Assembly: GCF_018847375.1 (NCBI RefSeq)
Contig: NZ_CP072036.1
Location: 1,178,001 to 1,242,000, forward strand
Source: Akkermansia massiliensis
GTDB lineage: Bacteria; Verrucomicrobiota; Verrucomicrobiia; Verrucomicrobiales; Akkermansiaceae
Length of the DNA stretch: 64,000 bases
Direction: 5' to 3'
The position numbers were made by a program, and so were the translations under genes. Every line of letters starts with the position of its first letter. Within the stretch, counting starts at the first letter, position 1. Below are positions 1 through 10,095 of this stretch, one piece after another. The notes beneath the pieces are model-generated. The model saw nothing but the letters and a program-made list of their open reading frames with translations, ran no database searches and was not told where the DNA came from.

Positions 1-639
1 GAGAAGGCGGCGGAACTGGCCGCGGAGGGGATAGAGCTGCATCCCGTGACGGCTTCCGGGCGAAATCTGGCGAAAAAGTTCTGGGGAAAGGAATGGATGA
101 AGAGCCTGGCCGCGTGCGAGGTGTACGGCATGCGGCTGGCCCCCGGGCGTACTTATTTGCGCTATGGCTGCGTTCTGGACGTGAAAGCGGCTCCCGGCCG
201 CATTGACGCGCTGGTGATGGGGGAGCATTTGTATGAGGTCCGCGTGCATGCCGCCCCTCCGGATGAAGAGGCGCTTGCCCGGCTGCGTGCGCGGTGCGCC
301 GGGCATATCGGTTCCTGGATTGACTTGCTGAAGGGGAACCTCTCCCCGGAGCTGCTGGAAATCCTGTGCGATCCGGAGGGCGGCCTGTTCCCCGCGCCGG
401 AAGAGTGGCGTTTTTCCTGTTCCTGCCCGGACTGGGCGGATTTGTGCAAGCATGCGTCCGCGGTCCTGTACGCCTTCGGCGTGATACTGGACGAACAGCC
501 GGAACTGCTGTTTACCCTGCGCGGAATGGACGCCTCCGCCCTGATTCCGAAGGCTCCGGAAGCCGTTCCCGGCGGAGAAGACGCGCTGGACAAGGATGCC
601 GGGTCCCTGTCGGACATGTTCGGCATCAGGCTGGATTGA
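1..639 (+). CDS. SWIM zinc-finger protein (5' end outside window)
   Basis: The frame is open from the first base, so the true start lies outside the window; the GTG at 46 is only an internal candidate. Near the C-terminus a CxCx6CxH motif (CSCPDWADLCKH) matches the SWIM zinc finger. Upstream, a segment around 'GRTYLRYG' resembles the conserved region that precedes the finger in bacterial SWIM proteins. Members are often encoded next to SNF2-type helicases and are thought to bind DNA or protein, but no partner is visible here. The 3' end converges on the membrane-protein gene with a 17-base gap. Family is solid; role unknown. Confidence 0.85.
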   Translation, partial: EKAAELAAEGIELHPVTASGRNLAKKFWGKEWMKSLAACEVYGMRLAPGRTYLRYGCVLDVKAAPGRIDALVMGEHLYEVRVHAAPPDEEALARLRARCAGHIGSWIDLLKGNLSPELLEILCDPEGGLFPAPEEWRFSCSCPDWADLCKHASAVLYAFGVILDEQPELLFTLRGMDASALIPKAPEAVPGGEDALDKDAGSLSDMFGIRLD

Positions 640-656
640 TTCCCGCCGCCGTGACG

Positions 657-2144
657 TTATGGCCTTGTTCCGGTCTTGAACAGCCAGGCGGGGAGGGGAT
701 GGCCGTCCTTTTTGACGAATTGGCGGCAGACGGGGTCTTTCCGGCGGTCAAGCATGCCGCCGTGCGCCGTCAGCTGATGCTCCTGCATAGTGCTTGCCCG
801 GGTGGAGAACGTACCCGCTTTTTCCATCATGCATTGCAGGGACGGAAGGGCCGTGCAGGCCAGGTAAAGAATCAGGAGTGTCCGGTATTTCGTGCCCCCC
901 TGGCGGAAGGCATGGAGAAAGAGCAGGGAGAGGAAGGGATAGAGGACCGCCGGGGCTTTAAAGAGAAGTTCATTATTCATGATGCCCGTGCGGAAAAAGA
1001 GGCTGCCTGCCATCATCCCCAGCGTGATGTAGTACAGCGGATTCCTCCGGCATGCTTGGAAGAGCAGCGCACCCGGCAGCAGAACGCCCAGGGCCAGAGC
1101 CAGCAGGAAACTGGCGTATTTGACGGAGCCGGGATAGAGCAGCAGCCGCTGCTGGCCGTAGTGGTAGATTTCCGCATACTTCCCGGCAAAAAGGCAGGAA
1201 AACTGCCCCCCACCGTCCAGATGGGCATAAAAGACGGCCATGACCGCCGCGCACAGGAAGGCAACCCAGAAAGCCGGCTGGAGCAGGAGGGACCGGAGCC
1301 GGGAAGGAGAAGCCTGCTCCGTTGGGCGGCAGAACAGGGTTTCATACACTATGTACGGAAGGAGCAGAAGAGCGCCCAGCGGGGAGGACGGCAGCAGCAA
1401 TGCCCCCATGAAATAATATCCCGCGGCAGGCAGGGAGCGGGTCAGAATAAGCACGGCGCACAACAGCGCCGGAACGGCATGGTTGAACGTGTTGAAGAGT
1501 TGGGCGGGCATGCCGATGAACAGCACCATCTGGGCATTGTATTCCGCGAACAGGGAGGGGAGGGGCATTCCCAGGCAGTCCAGCGCCGCTGCCGGAGATC
1601 CCAGGCAGAAGAGAACCAGCGCCCACCAGGCCGTTTGCCGGACGCCCCAGCGGGAGGCAGCTGCCAGCAACGCCAGTTCCAGCCCCAGGAAGGTCCACAG
1701 GGCCAGCAGCCAGGGAGCCCATGCATCCGGACAGCAGGAGGTGGCCAGCGCGGGAGGCAGCCAATGGCCCAGGTAGTAGATGAAGTGGCGCCCGTCTGCC
1801 ATGACGAGGGGCCAGGAGCCTGCCGCGAGCTGTTCGTAAACGGCGTTGCGGACCGCAAAGTCCGCGTGCTGCTGGCAGTGGCCCGTGAAGCCGCACAGCA
1901 GCACCAGCAGCAGGCAGAAGGCGGACAGAAAGCCCAGCACGGCCAGTCCGCGGGCTTTCAGAGGAAGCCGCTGTTCCGGAAGATTCCGGGTGCAGGCGTA
2001 AAATCCATACGCCAGTGCGGCGCAAAGCGGAACGGAGAAGGCGGGATGCAGCCATCCCCACAGGAAGAGGCCCAGAGGAAGCGCCAGGTACGCCAGTGCC
2101 GCGCACAGCAGGGGGCGTGTGGGCAGGGAAAGGCTGGGAGACAT
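657..2144 (-). CDS. Multi-pass membrane protein, paralogue of the one at 17573-19042
   Basis: About 495 residues with roughly ten hydrophobic segments and a hydrophilic C-terminal tail. The open frame runs upstream to 2369 inside enolase. I start at 2144 (MSPSLSLPTRP) because that avoids the overlap and places a hydrophobic segment at the N-terminus. A loop after the first membrane segments (HADFAVRNAVYEQL, then SWPLVMADGRHFIYYLGHW) matches the other protein (HPDHIVRNACLREL, then PWPVVFPDGDVLIYNTGFW), and a later 'NNELLFK' matches 'VNDLLCK'. The topology recalls GT-C-type glycosyltransferases, but no catalytic motif was recognised. Function unknown. Confidence 0.7.
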   Translation of the reverse strand: MSPSLSLPTRPLLCAALAYLALPLGLFLWGWLHPAFSVPLCAALAYGFYACTRNLPEQRLPLKARGLAVLGFLSAFCLLLVLLCGFTGHCQQHADFAVRNAVYEQLAAGSWPLVMADGRHFIYYLGHWLPPALATSCCPDAWAPWLLALWTFLGLELALLAAASRWGVRQTAWWALVLFCLGSPAAALDCLGMPLPSLFAEYNAQMVLFIGMPAQLFNTFNHAVPALLCAVLILTRSLPAAGYYFMGALLLPSSPLGALLLLPYIVYETLFCRPTEQASPSRLRSLLLQPAFWVAFLCAAVMAVFYAHLDGGGQFSCLFAGKYAEIYHYGQQRLLLYPGSVKYASFLLALALGVLLPGALLFQACRRNPLYYITLGMMAGSLFFRTGIMNNELLFKAPAVLYPFLSLLFLHAFRQGGTKYRTLLILYLACTALPSLQCMMEKAGTFSTRASTMQEHQLTAHGGMLDRRKDPVCRQFVKKDGHPLPAWLFKTGTRP

Positions 2145-2245
2145 GGCGCGGAACGGAGATGGGGCTTTTTGGCAATGCGGAATCCGAAAGCCCAGCATTG
2201 CATATTTTGTCCCAAAGAAAAGGATGCAATTACCCCGGAGAATGA

Positions 2246-2283
2246 AAAATCCCCGCGCCGCCTCACGACGACCGGGGATTTGG
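2246..2283 (-). terminator. Intrinsic terminator after eno
   Basis: A nine-base stem (aaatccccg at 2247-2255 pairing with cggggattt at 2273-2281) lies about 30 bases past the enolase stop codon. On the minus strand the stem is followed by a T-run. It separates eno from the membrane-protein gene downstream. Confidence 0.75.
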
Positions 2284-2313
2284 GTTGCTTTATACCAGTT
2301 CCGGCAAAAGGGG

Positions 2314-3660
<1,347 letters not shown>

Positions 3661-3757
3661 TATAGGCCTTGTGTATACCGTATCCGGGGCGGGTGCAAGC
3701 TTTTTCTCCGGAAGAAGGGCCGGCTTCCAGACGGTACGGGGCTGCCGTTGGGGCAGG

Positions 3758-4591
3758 TCAGCCGCGGTAATGTTCTTTCAGCCAGGCTATTTCCTCGCCG
3801 TGCCCGGCGTCGTCCCGGGGCGTTTCCAGGAAAAAGGGCACTTCCCGGAGGGAAGGATGGTTGATGATGTTGATGAAGGCCTGTTCTCCCAGGCTCCCCT
3901 TGCCGATGGTTTCATGGCGGTCCTTGAAGGAGGAGAAAGGCGTCATGCTGTCGTTCAGGTGGATGGCGTTCAGGCGTTCCAGGCCCAGCACGGAGTCGAA
4001 CTGTTCCAGCACGGCGTCCAGGCTGTTGACGATGTCGTACCCGGCGGAATAAACGTGGCAGGTGTCCAGGCAGACGCCCAGCTTTTCTTTCAGGTCCACG
4101 CGCTCAATGATGGCGGCCAGTTCTTCAAAGGTCTTGCCGAGCTCGCTTCCCTTGCCGGACATGGTTTCCAGCAGAACGGTGGTTTTTTGGTCCGGAGCAA
4201 GCACGCCGTTCAGTTGGTCCGCCACCAGTTCAATGCCTTTTTCCACTCCCTGTCCCACGTGGCTGCCGGGATGGAAGTTGTAAAGGTTGCCCGGCAGATA
4301 CTCCATGAGCTCCAGGTCTTCCCTCAGCACCTGGGCCGCAAAGCGGGTGACTTTGGGGTCAGCGGAGCAGGGGTTCAGCGTATAAGGGGCGTGCGCCAGC
4401 AGCGTGCCGAAGCCGTTGTCTTCCGCCAGCTTCAGAAAACGGGCAATGTCCGGTTCGTCAATGGCCTTGGCCTTGCTTCCGCGCGGATTGCGGGAGAAGA
4501 ACTGGAAGGTGTTGGCTCCGATGGAAAGGGCAACCCTGCCCATGGCTTCGTAACCTTTTGCGGAGGAGAGGTGGCATCCGATGTACAGCAT
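3758..4591 (-). CDS. nfo: Deoxyribonuclease IV (AP endonuclease IV)
   Basis: Cleaves DNA 5' of abasic sites in base-excision repair, using three zinc ions in a TIM barrel. The frame is open further upstream, but 4591 ([13 protein letters not shown]) gives the family's usual N-terminus and 277 residues. The metal ligands are in place: His in [11 protein letters not shown], His in [10 protein letters not shown], Glu in LLETMSGKG, Asp and His in [14 protein letters not shown], His in AIHLNDS, Asp and His in [10 protein letters not shown], and Glu in FFLETPRDD. It is divergent from the arsR cassette and upstream of eno. Complete. Confidence 0.95.
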   Translation of the reverse strand: MLYIGCHLSSAKGYEAMGRVALSIGANTFQFFSRNPRGSKAKAIDEPDIARFLKLAEDNGFGTLLAHAPYTLNPCSADPKVTRFAAQVLREDLELMEYLPGNLYNFHPGSHVGQGVEKGIELVADQLNGVLAPDQKTTVLLETMSGKGSELGKTFEELAAIIERVDLKEKLGVCLDTCHVYSAGYDIVNSLDAVLEQFDSVLGLERLNAIHLNDSMTPFSSFKDRHETIGKGSLGEQAFINIINHPSLREVPFFLETPRDDAGHGEEIAWLKEHYRG

Positions 4592-4719
4592 GGCGGTAAA
4601 GGTGTGTAAACGAGCATATCGGAAGGGAATTGCCGTGTCCAGCATGGGGGGTGATTTCAAGCGGCTGCCGCATGGCTCCGTGCCTGTGTGGTGTGCCATG
4701 ACCGTGGCGGGAAAACAGA

Positions 4720-4749
4720 TTGACATTTTTACGATTTTAAAAATAATAA
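4720..4749 (+). promoter_or_regulatory. Candidate sigma-70 promoter of the arsR cassette
   Basis: TTGACA at 4720-4725 and TAATAA at 4744-4749 are 18 bases apart, in an AT-rich patch unlike the flanks. The start codon of arsR follows only 11 bases later, so any 5' leader would be very short. Confidence 0.5.
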
Positions 4750-4760
4750 ATCCATTGCTT

Positions 4761-5087
4761 ATGTCCGATTGCTCCTGCACCTCTTCATCCCGTCCGGTTC
4801 ACTCCGTCAAGGAGCTGGAACCTCTTGCCGGTGTTTTCAAGGCGCTGGGGCATCCCGTGCGCCTCATGATTGTGGAGATGCTTCTGGATGGAGAACGCTG
4901 CGTCTGCGAACTGCAGAAGGATTCCGGACGTGACATGTCTACCGTTTCCAGCCATTTGAACGTGTTGAAGAACAGCCGGATAGTGTCCTGTGAGCAGCGG
5001 GGGAAAAATGTGTATTATTCCCTGTGCTGCCCCTGCCTCAGCAGCGTGCTTTCGTGTTTGCAGGAAAGCCCGGCGTTAAAGGGGTAA
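4761..5087 (+). CDS. ArsR/SmtB-family metal-sensing repressor
   Basis: A 108-residue winged-helix protein. It contains the family core '[16 protein letters not shown]', the ERCVCEL motif whose cysteines bind As(III) or Sb(III) in ArsR proteins, and a recognition-helix region ([16 protein letters not shown]). Further Cys residues lie at the N-terminus (SDCSCTSSS) and in CCPCLSS. The start at 4761 is chosen because it gives the normal length and sits just after a promoter. It heads a unit with a thioredoxin-fold protein and a permease, so it probably represses that unit until a metalloid binds. The inducer is not proven by sequence. Confidence 0.88.
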   Translation: MSDCSCTSSSRPVHSVKELEPLAGVFKALGHPVRLMIVEMLLDGERCVCELQKDSGRDMSTVSSHLNVLKNSRIVSCEQRGKNVYYSLCCPCLSSVLSCLQESPALKG

Positions 5088-5131
5088 CGGTATTGGTATT
5101 CAGTTTGTTCAGTATTTTTTATTCATACATT

Positions 5132-5157
5132 TTGATATTCTTAAAAATATAAATCAA
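5132..5157. promoter_or_regulatory. Candidate ArsR operator
   Basis: An inverted repeat with arms TTGAT (5132-5136) and ATCAA (5153-5157) flanks an AT-rich core just upstream of the gene starting at 5165. ArsR/SmtB operators are typically AT-rich dyads of this kind. Confidence 0.4.
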
Positions 5158-5164
5158 TAATTAC

Positions 5165-5680
5165 ATGAAGAGGATAGTAATTTACGGACCGGGGTGCGCC
5201 AAATGTACGGCATTGGCGCAGGTGACGGAGCAGGTCATGCGGGAACTCTGCCTGGAACCGCTTCCGGAAAAGGTGACGGATGCCGCGCAACTTGCCGCCG
5301 CCGGAGTGCTGGAAACCCCGGCTCTTGAGGTGGACGGCAGGATTCTTGTTTCCGGCACGGTACCCTCCCGGGATGAAATCAGGAGGATGCTCCAAAAAGC
5401 GCTTCAAGCGGATTCTCCGGAGAAGGGTTGCTGTAGCGGAAGGCCGGAGGATTCAAGGGCAGTAAAGGGGAATGTTCCCCATCCGGAGGCAGGTTCCTGC
5501 GGGTGCGGAGGAGGGGGCTGCTGCGGCAGCGCTTCCTCCAGGCGAAAGGGCGGATGGAAAAGGGCTGCCGTCTGGGCTGCGGCGCTGCTCATTCTGCTGG
5601 CGGTGGTTAAGATGATGAATCACCGGGAACGTTCCGGGGGCGGGGAACCTCCCCGCCCGGCTGTTTCCGCAGAGCGGTAG
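5165..5680 (+). CDS. Thioredoxin-fold protein with Cys/Gly-rich linker and C-terminal membrane anchor
   Basis: 171 residues in three parts. Residues 1-80 form a small thioredoxin-like domain with a GPGCAKC motif near the N-terminus and ETPALEVDGRI, as in the 'redox-active disulfide protein 2' family. Residues about 100-123 are a Cys/Gly-rich stretch (SCGCGGGGCCG). A single hydrophobic helix (VWAAALLILLAVV) precedes a short basic tail. Standalone members usually end after the first part. It lies between arsR and the permease gene (17 bases away), so it may reduce or hand over a metalloid. That role is inferred. Confidence 0.8.
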   Translation: MKRIVIYGPGCAKCTALAQVTEQVMRELCLEPLPEKVTDAAQLAAAGVLETPALEVDGRILVSGTVPSRDEIRRMLQKALQADSPEKGCCSGRPEDSRAVKGNVPHPEAGSCGCGGGGCCGSASSRRKGGWKRAAVWAAALLILLAVVKMMNHRERSGGGEPPRPAVSAER

Positions 5681-5697
5681 GAGAATTCTTCCCGGTT

Positions 5698-6672
5698 ATG
5701 ATTCAGGATTTTGCCGACTGGCTGGTTTACGGGGTGTTGGAGTTCACACCCCATACCCGTCTGGGGGAGGCGGTCAACTTCTTCGTGTACGACACGGTGA
5801 AGATCCTCTTCCTGCTGTACGCGATCAGTCTTTTCATGGGCGTGGTGAACGCCTATTTCCCGGTGGAACGCATCCGCGTGTTTTTGACGACAAAGAAGCT
5901 CTACGGGTTTCAGTATTTTTTCGCCGCCCTGTTCGGGGCGGTCACGCCGTTTTGTTCATGTTCCTCCATTCCCCTGTTTATCGGCTTTGTGAAAGGAGGG
6001 ATTCCGCTGGGCGTGACGTTTGCCTTCCTGATCACATCGCCTCTGGTGAATGAGGTTGCCATCGCCCTGTTCCTGGGGGCGTTCGGGTTCAAGATCACGG
6101 TGATTTATGCGGTCTCCGGCATTTTGCTGGGGATGATGGGAGGGGCTGTGCTGGAGAGGTTCAGGCTGGAACGCTATCTGTCCCCCTGGATACGGGGGCT
6201 GCTTGTCCAGTCCGGGGAGGAAAGCGGCGCGTGGGAGCGGAAGGGGACGCCGTTCCGGAAGAGATGGGCCGTCATCATGCATGATGCGTGGGAAATCGTA
6301 AAGGGAGTGGCGCTGTATGTGGTGATCGGCATCGCCATGGGAGCGGCGGTGCACGGCTATGTGCCGGAGGGATTTTTTGAAGCGTCCATGAGCCGGGAGC
6401 ATTGGTGGGCGGTGCCGGTTGCGGTAATTTGCGCGGTTCCGATGTATGCGAATGCGGCGGCGATAGTTCCGGTGATCCAGGTGTTTGTGGCGAAAGGCGT
6501 TCCTATCGGCACGGCGATAGCGTTCATGATGGCGACGGTAGGGCTTTCCGTGCCGGAGGCGGCCCTTCTGAAGAAGGTGATGACCTGGAAGCTGATCTGG
6601 ATTTTCTTCGGAACAGTGACGGCGTTTATCATTCTGTCCGGATACGTGTTCAATATATTGATTGCTCCATAA
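5698..6672 (+). CDS. DUF318/YraQ-type permease (ArsP-like)
   Basis: 324 residues with about eight membrane helices and a central cytoplasmic stretch (EESGAWERKGTPFRKRW). It has the family's Cys-containing signature FCSCSSIPLFIGFVKGGIPLG and the repeat-half motifs ITSPLVNEVAIALFLGAFG and VIQVFVAKGVPIGTA. Relatives include ArsP, which exports trivalent organoarsenicals, and other metal-linked permeases. It is the last gene of the ArsR-headed unit, so export of an arsenic or other thiophilic species is likely. The precise substrate cannot be read from sequence. Confidence 0.85.
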   Translation: MIQDFADWLVYGVLEFTPHTRLGEAVNFFVYDTVKILFLLYAISLFMGVVNAYFPVERIRVFLTTKKLYGFQYFFAALFGAVTPFCSCSSIPLFIGFVKGGIPLGVTFAFLITSPLVNEVAIALFLGAFGFKITVIYAVSGILLGMMGGAVLERFRLERYLSPWIRGLLVQSGEESGAWERKGTPFRKRWAVIMHDAWEIVKGVALYVVIGIAMGAAVHGYVPEGFFEASMSREHWWAVPVAVICAVPMYANAAAIVPVIQVFVAKGVPIGTAIAFMMATVGLSVPEAALLKKVMTWKLIWIFFGTVTAFIILSGYVFNILIAP

Positions 6673-6826
6673 TCCCTGATGGGCGGAAAAGGAAAAAAGC
6701 GCAGGCGCCCCGTTTCTCCCGCGATTGCGGGAAACAGGCCATCTTCAGCGGGCGGTACGGCTTTAACTCGTAGAGTTGTCTGAAAGAACGGGATGCCCGG
6801 AGCGTACATAGTTCCGAACGTTAGTT

Positions 6827-8950
6827 ATGCATTTGATGAGAAGATTGAATCAGTTGGCCCCTGTCCTTATGGGAACCTGCATGCTGGCCGCCGGGTTGGC
6901 GGAAGCGGGAGTGAAGAATGGGGTTTCCCCGTTGAAGCCTGTTCCTTCTCCGGCTCAACTGGCATGGCACGACATGGAGATGTATGCCTTCATCCATTTC
7001 ACCATCAATACCTTTACCGGGAAGGAATGGGGTTATGGCGACGAAAAGCCGGAGCTGTTCAATCCTTCCGATTTCAATGCGGACGAAATTGTAAAGACGC
7101 TGGCGGACGCCGGGTTCAAGGGAGTGGTGCTGACCTGCAAGCACCATGACGGCTTCTGCCTGTGGCCCACGAAGACCACCCGGCACAGCGTGGCGGCCTC
7201 CCCGTGGAAGCAGGGGAAGGGCGATGTAGTGAAGGAAATTTCCCGCGCGTGCAAAAAGTACGGCGTCAGGTTCGGCATTTACCTGTCTCCGTGGGACCGC
7301 AATGCCCCCTCCTACGGAACGCCGGAATATATCAAAATGTACCGTGAGCAGTTGAAGGAATTGTCCACGGGATACGGCCCAGTTTTCCTGGCGTGGTTTG
7401 ACGGAGCGAACGGAGGGGACGGCTATTACGGTGGAACGCGGGAGAAGCGCTCCATTGACCGGAGCACGTATTACGACTGGAAGACGACGTGGGGGGAACT
7501 GAAGAAACGGCAGCCCGGAGCGGTGATTTTTTCCGACGTGGGGCCGGGCGCCCGCTGGGTGGGGAACGAAAGCGGTTATGCGGGCTATCCCTGCTGGGCC
7601 ACGTACACCCCCGTTCCGCTGCAAGCCGGGACGGAACCCGCGCCCGGCACCGTGCGCTACCAGTTGGGCACGGAAGGCACCGTGGACGGCAAGTACTGGA
7701 TTCCCGCGGAAGTGGATGTTTCCATCCGTCCGGGCTGGTTCTGGCATGAGCATGAGAATTCCCGCGTCCGGACGCCGGAGAATCTGCTGAAGCTGTACTT
7801 TGACAGCGTGGGCAGAGGGGCCAACCTGAATCTGAACGTGCCGCCGGACCGCCGCGGCCGCATTCATGAAGAGGATAAAAAGTCCCTGGCGGGGTTCCGT
7901 GCGCTGCTGAATGAACTGTATTCCCGCAACTTCGCTTCCGGGGCACGGGCGGATTCCTCCTCCTCATGGAAGGGGCACGGCCCGGAACAAGTTCTGGACC
8001 GGAAGCGGGCGACGTACTGGGCGGCCGCTCCGGAAGATAAAAATCCCTGCCTGGCGTTGAAATTGCCGGAACCTGCGGCATTTGACGTCATCCGGCTGGC
8101 GGAACCCGTCCAACTGGGGCAGAGGGTGCGCAAGTTCCGCGTGGAGGTGCGTGAAAACGGCCGCTGGAGCAAATGGACGGAAGGTTCCAGCATAGGAGCC
8201 AGGGTTCTTTTGAAGGGCAGGCCCGTGACGGCGGATGAAGTGCGCGTGGTGCTGGAAGAATCCCGGGCCGTTCCGGCCTTATGCGAGGTTTCCCTGTGGA
8301 AGTACCCTGTTATCCTGAATGCTCCGGCAGTGAATTACGACCGCGATGGCCGGGTGACCCTGGCATCCGCGGAGGGCGTGGTGACCAGGTACACCACGGA
8401 CGGAACGGACCCCGGCCCGCAGTCCGCCGTGTACAGGGAGCCTTTCCTTCTCCCTGCCGGGGGGACGGTGAAGGCGGTAAGCGAATACCGCGGCAGAAGG
8501 TCTTCCGTAACCGCGCAGATCATCCCCGTCCCTACGCGGGACTGGAAGGTGGCGGCCGGGGAAAGAAGCGCCGCCGCTCCGGAGCTGGCCATTGACGGCA
8601 ACCCCTCCACCCTCTGGCATACGCATGCCGCCCAGGGGGAAATAGCTCCTCCGCAGGCGCTGGAAATCGACATGGGGCGTCCGGTCAACGTTGCCGCCGT
8701 CATCTACACGCCCCGCAAGGATTCCGCAAAGGGGACGGTTGACCGCTACGCCATCTACCTGAGTGCGGACGGAAACGATTGGGGAGCTCCCGCCGCGGAG
8801 GGAGAGTTTTCCAATATCCGCGCCAATCCCGTTCCGCAGCGGATTGACCTGGAGACGCCCGTGAAAGCCCGTTACCTGCGTTTTGTAGGCAAGCGGGTAG
8901 TGGAAGGCAGCCATGTTGCCGTTGCCGAGTTGGGAGTATTGGAAAAATAA
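6827..8950 (+). CDS. Exported GH29 alpha-L-fucosidase with C-terminal carbohydrate-binding modules
   Basis: 707 residues. A signal peptide (LMGTCMLAAGLAEA) precedes a GH29 barrel covering about residues 40-340, with CKHHDGFCLWPT at 104-115 and the nucleophile Asp192 in FLAWFDGANGG. Around 370-480 and again 570-707 are discoidin-like (F5/8 type C) regions, the second with APELAIDGNPSTLWHT. Between them is a chitobiase C-terminal-like strand-rich segment (RYTTDGTDP). It should release terminal fucose from host mucin or milk glycans outside the inner membrane. The gene stands alone, downstream of the ars-like cassette. Confidence 0.93.
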   Translation: MHLMRRLNQLAPVLMGTCMLAAGLAEAGVKNGVSPLKPVPSPAQLAWHDMEMYAFIHFTINTFTGKEWGYGDEKPELFNPSDFNADEIVKTLADAGFKGVVLTCKHHDGFCLWPTKTTRHSVAASPWKQGKGDVVKEISRACKKYGVRFGIYLSPWDRNAPSYGTPEYIKMYREQLKELSTGYGPVFLAWFDGANGGDGYYGGTREKRSIDRSTYYDWKTTWGELKKRQPGAVIFSDVGPGARWVGNESGYAGYPCWATYTPVPLQAGTEPAPGTVRYQLGTEGTVDGKYWIPAEVDVSIRPGWFWHEHENSRVRTPENLLKLYFDSVGRGANLNLNVPPDRRGRIHEEDKKSLAGFRALLNELYSRNFASGARADSSSSWKGHGPEQVLDRKRATYWAAAPEDKNPCLALKLPEPAAFDVIRLAEPVQLGQRVRKFRVEVRENGRWSKWTEGSSIGARVLLKGRPVTADEVRVVLEESRAVPALCEVSLWKYPVILNAPAVNYDRDGRVTLASAEGVVTRYTTDGTDPGPQSAVYREPFLLPAGGTVKAVSEYRGRRSSVTAQIIPVPTRDWKVAAGERSAAAPELAIDGNPSTLWHTHAAQGEIAPPQALEIDMGRPVNVAAVIYTPRKDSAKGTVDRYAIYLSADGNDWGAPAAEGEFSNIRANPVPQRIDLETPVKARYLRFVGKRVVEGSHVAVAELGVLEK

Positions 8951-9018
8951 GCGGTTTCCTTTTTTTATCATCGTAGTCCTCCGGCGTTTTCTTGACGGAT
9001 GGAGGGAAGCGGGGCAAG

Positions 9019-10083
9019 ATGGCCCGCATGGAACAAGTCAGTCTCATGGAGTTGGGCAAGCTGGCCGCGGAGGGCCAGGTGGAAGCGGAAGTTTTTGCCC
9101 AGATCGCCCAGTGCGCGCAGAAGATGACCAAGAGCAACAAGCCGTATCTGGACGTGTCTTTTGCCGATGCGGAAGGGACGATGGGACTGAAGGTGTGGGA
9201 GGACAAGCCCTGGTTCCGCACGCTGGCCTCCCTGCCTCTCCGCAGTTTCGTGAGCCTGCGCGGCCAGTGGACGAAGGGGGGCTTCGGCATGGAAGCGGCC
9301 GATCTGGAAGTGCGCCCCCTGGACGAACAGGAGAAGGAAAGCTTCCTGGCCGGGTCCGGAACCTTGAAGAAGAAGCAGGAGGCGGACCTGAAGGAGATTT
9401 GCGTGCTCATCAAGGGCATGAATGATCCGCGCATTCGCGCCCTGTGCATTGAATTCATCGAACAGTTCGGGGAACGCCTCCAGCGCGCCGCCGCCGCCCG
9501 CACTTACCATCACGCCCGGCGCGGCGGACTGGTGGAGCATGTGGCGGGAATGATGCGCACGGCCTCTGCCGTCTGCCAGGCGAATCCGGAGCTGAACCGC
9601 GACCTCCTGCTGGCCGGATGCCTGTTTCACGACTGCGGGAAGCTGTGGGAAAACTGCTACCCGAAGGAGGATTTCACGATGCCCTATTCGGAAGCCGGGG
9701 AACTGCTGGGCCACATTCCGCTGGGCATTGAACTGGTCAACAATCTGTGGAAGCGCATCATGGCCCTTCCGGAAGCGGAATCCTGGAAGACGCTGGATCC
9801 CGCCTCCCCGGACGTGCGCATGCACCTGCTGCACCTGATCGCCTCCCACCACGGGGAACTGGCCTTCGGCTCCCCCGTGTTCCCCAAGACCCCGGAGGCG
9901 GTGGCCCTGCATTACATTGACAATCTGGACGCCAAGCTGGAGATGTTCCGCGGCGCCTATGAGACGAGCGAGGCGCTGGCTCCCAAGGTGCTCCAGCGCA
10001 AGGCCCCCCTGCCTGCCAACGTCGTTCTTCCGCTGCCTTCCGTTCTTCCCCTGGAACGGGACGGCGCGGACGCCATGCAGTAA
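9019..10083 (+). CDS. OB-fold/HD-domain 3'-5' exoribonuclease of the YhaM type
   Basis: About 354 residues. An OB-fold nucleic-acid-binding domain is at the N-terminus (about 1-90, with KSNKPYLDVSFADAEGTMGLKVW). An HD phosphohydrolase domain follows, with YHHARRGGLVEHV, the metal-binding His-Asp of CLFHDCGKLWE, and IASHHGEL. YhaM/CBF1 proteins degrade RNA and DNA from the 3' end. I prefer 9019 (MARMEQ), which follows a GGAGGG at about 9000; 8992 and 9028 are possible. comEC starts 12 bases downstream, so the two are probably co-transcribed. Confidence 0.85.
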   Translation: MARMEQVSLMELGKLAAEGQVEAEVFAQIAQCAQKMTKSNKPYLDVSFADAEGTMGLKVWEDKPWFRTLASLPLRSFVSLRGQWTKGGFGMEAADLEVRPLDEQEKESFLAGSGTLKKKQEADLKEICVLIKGMNDPRIRALCIEFIEQFGERLQRAAAARTYHHARRGGLVEHVAGMMRTASAVCQANPELNRDLLLAGCLFHDCGKLWENCYPKEDFTMPYSEAGELLGHIPLGIELVNNLWKRIMALPEAESWKTLDPASPDVRMHLLHLIASHHGELAFGSPVFPKTPEAVALHYIDNLDAKLEMFRGAYETSEALAPKVLQRKAPLPANVVLPLPSVLPLERDGADAMQ

Positions 10084-10095
10084 GCTTTTCCCCGG

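Noticed and set aside
6717..6732. Hairpin TCCCGC-GATT-GCGGGA after the ars-like permease
   Set aside because: Stem of six pairs with no T-tract; too weak to call a terminator.
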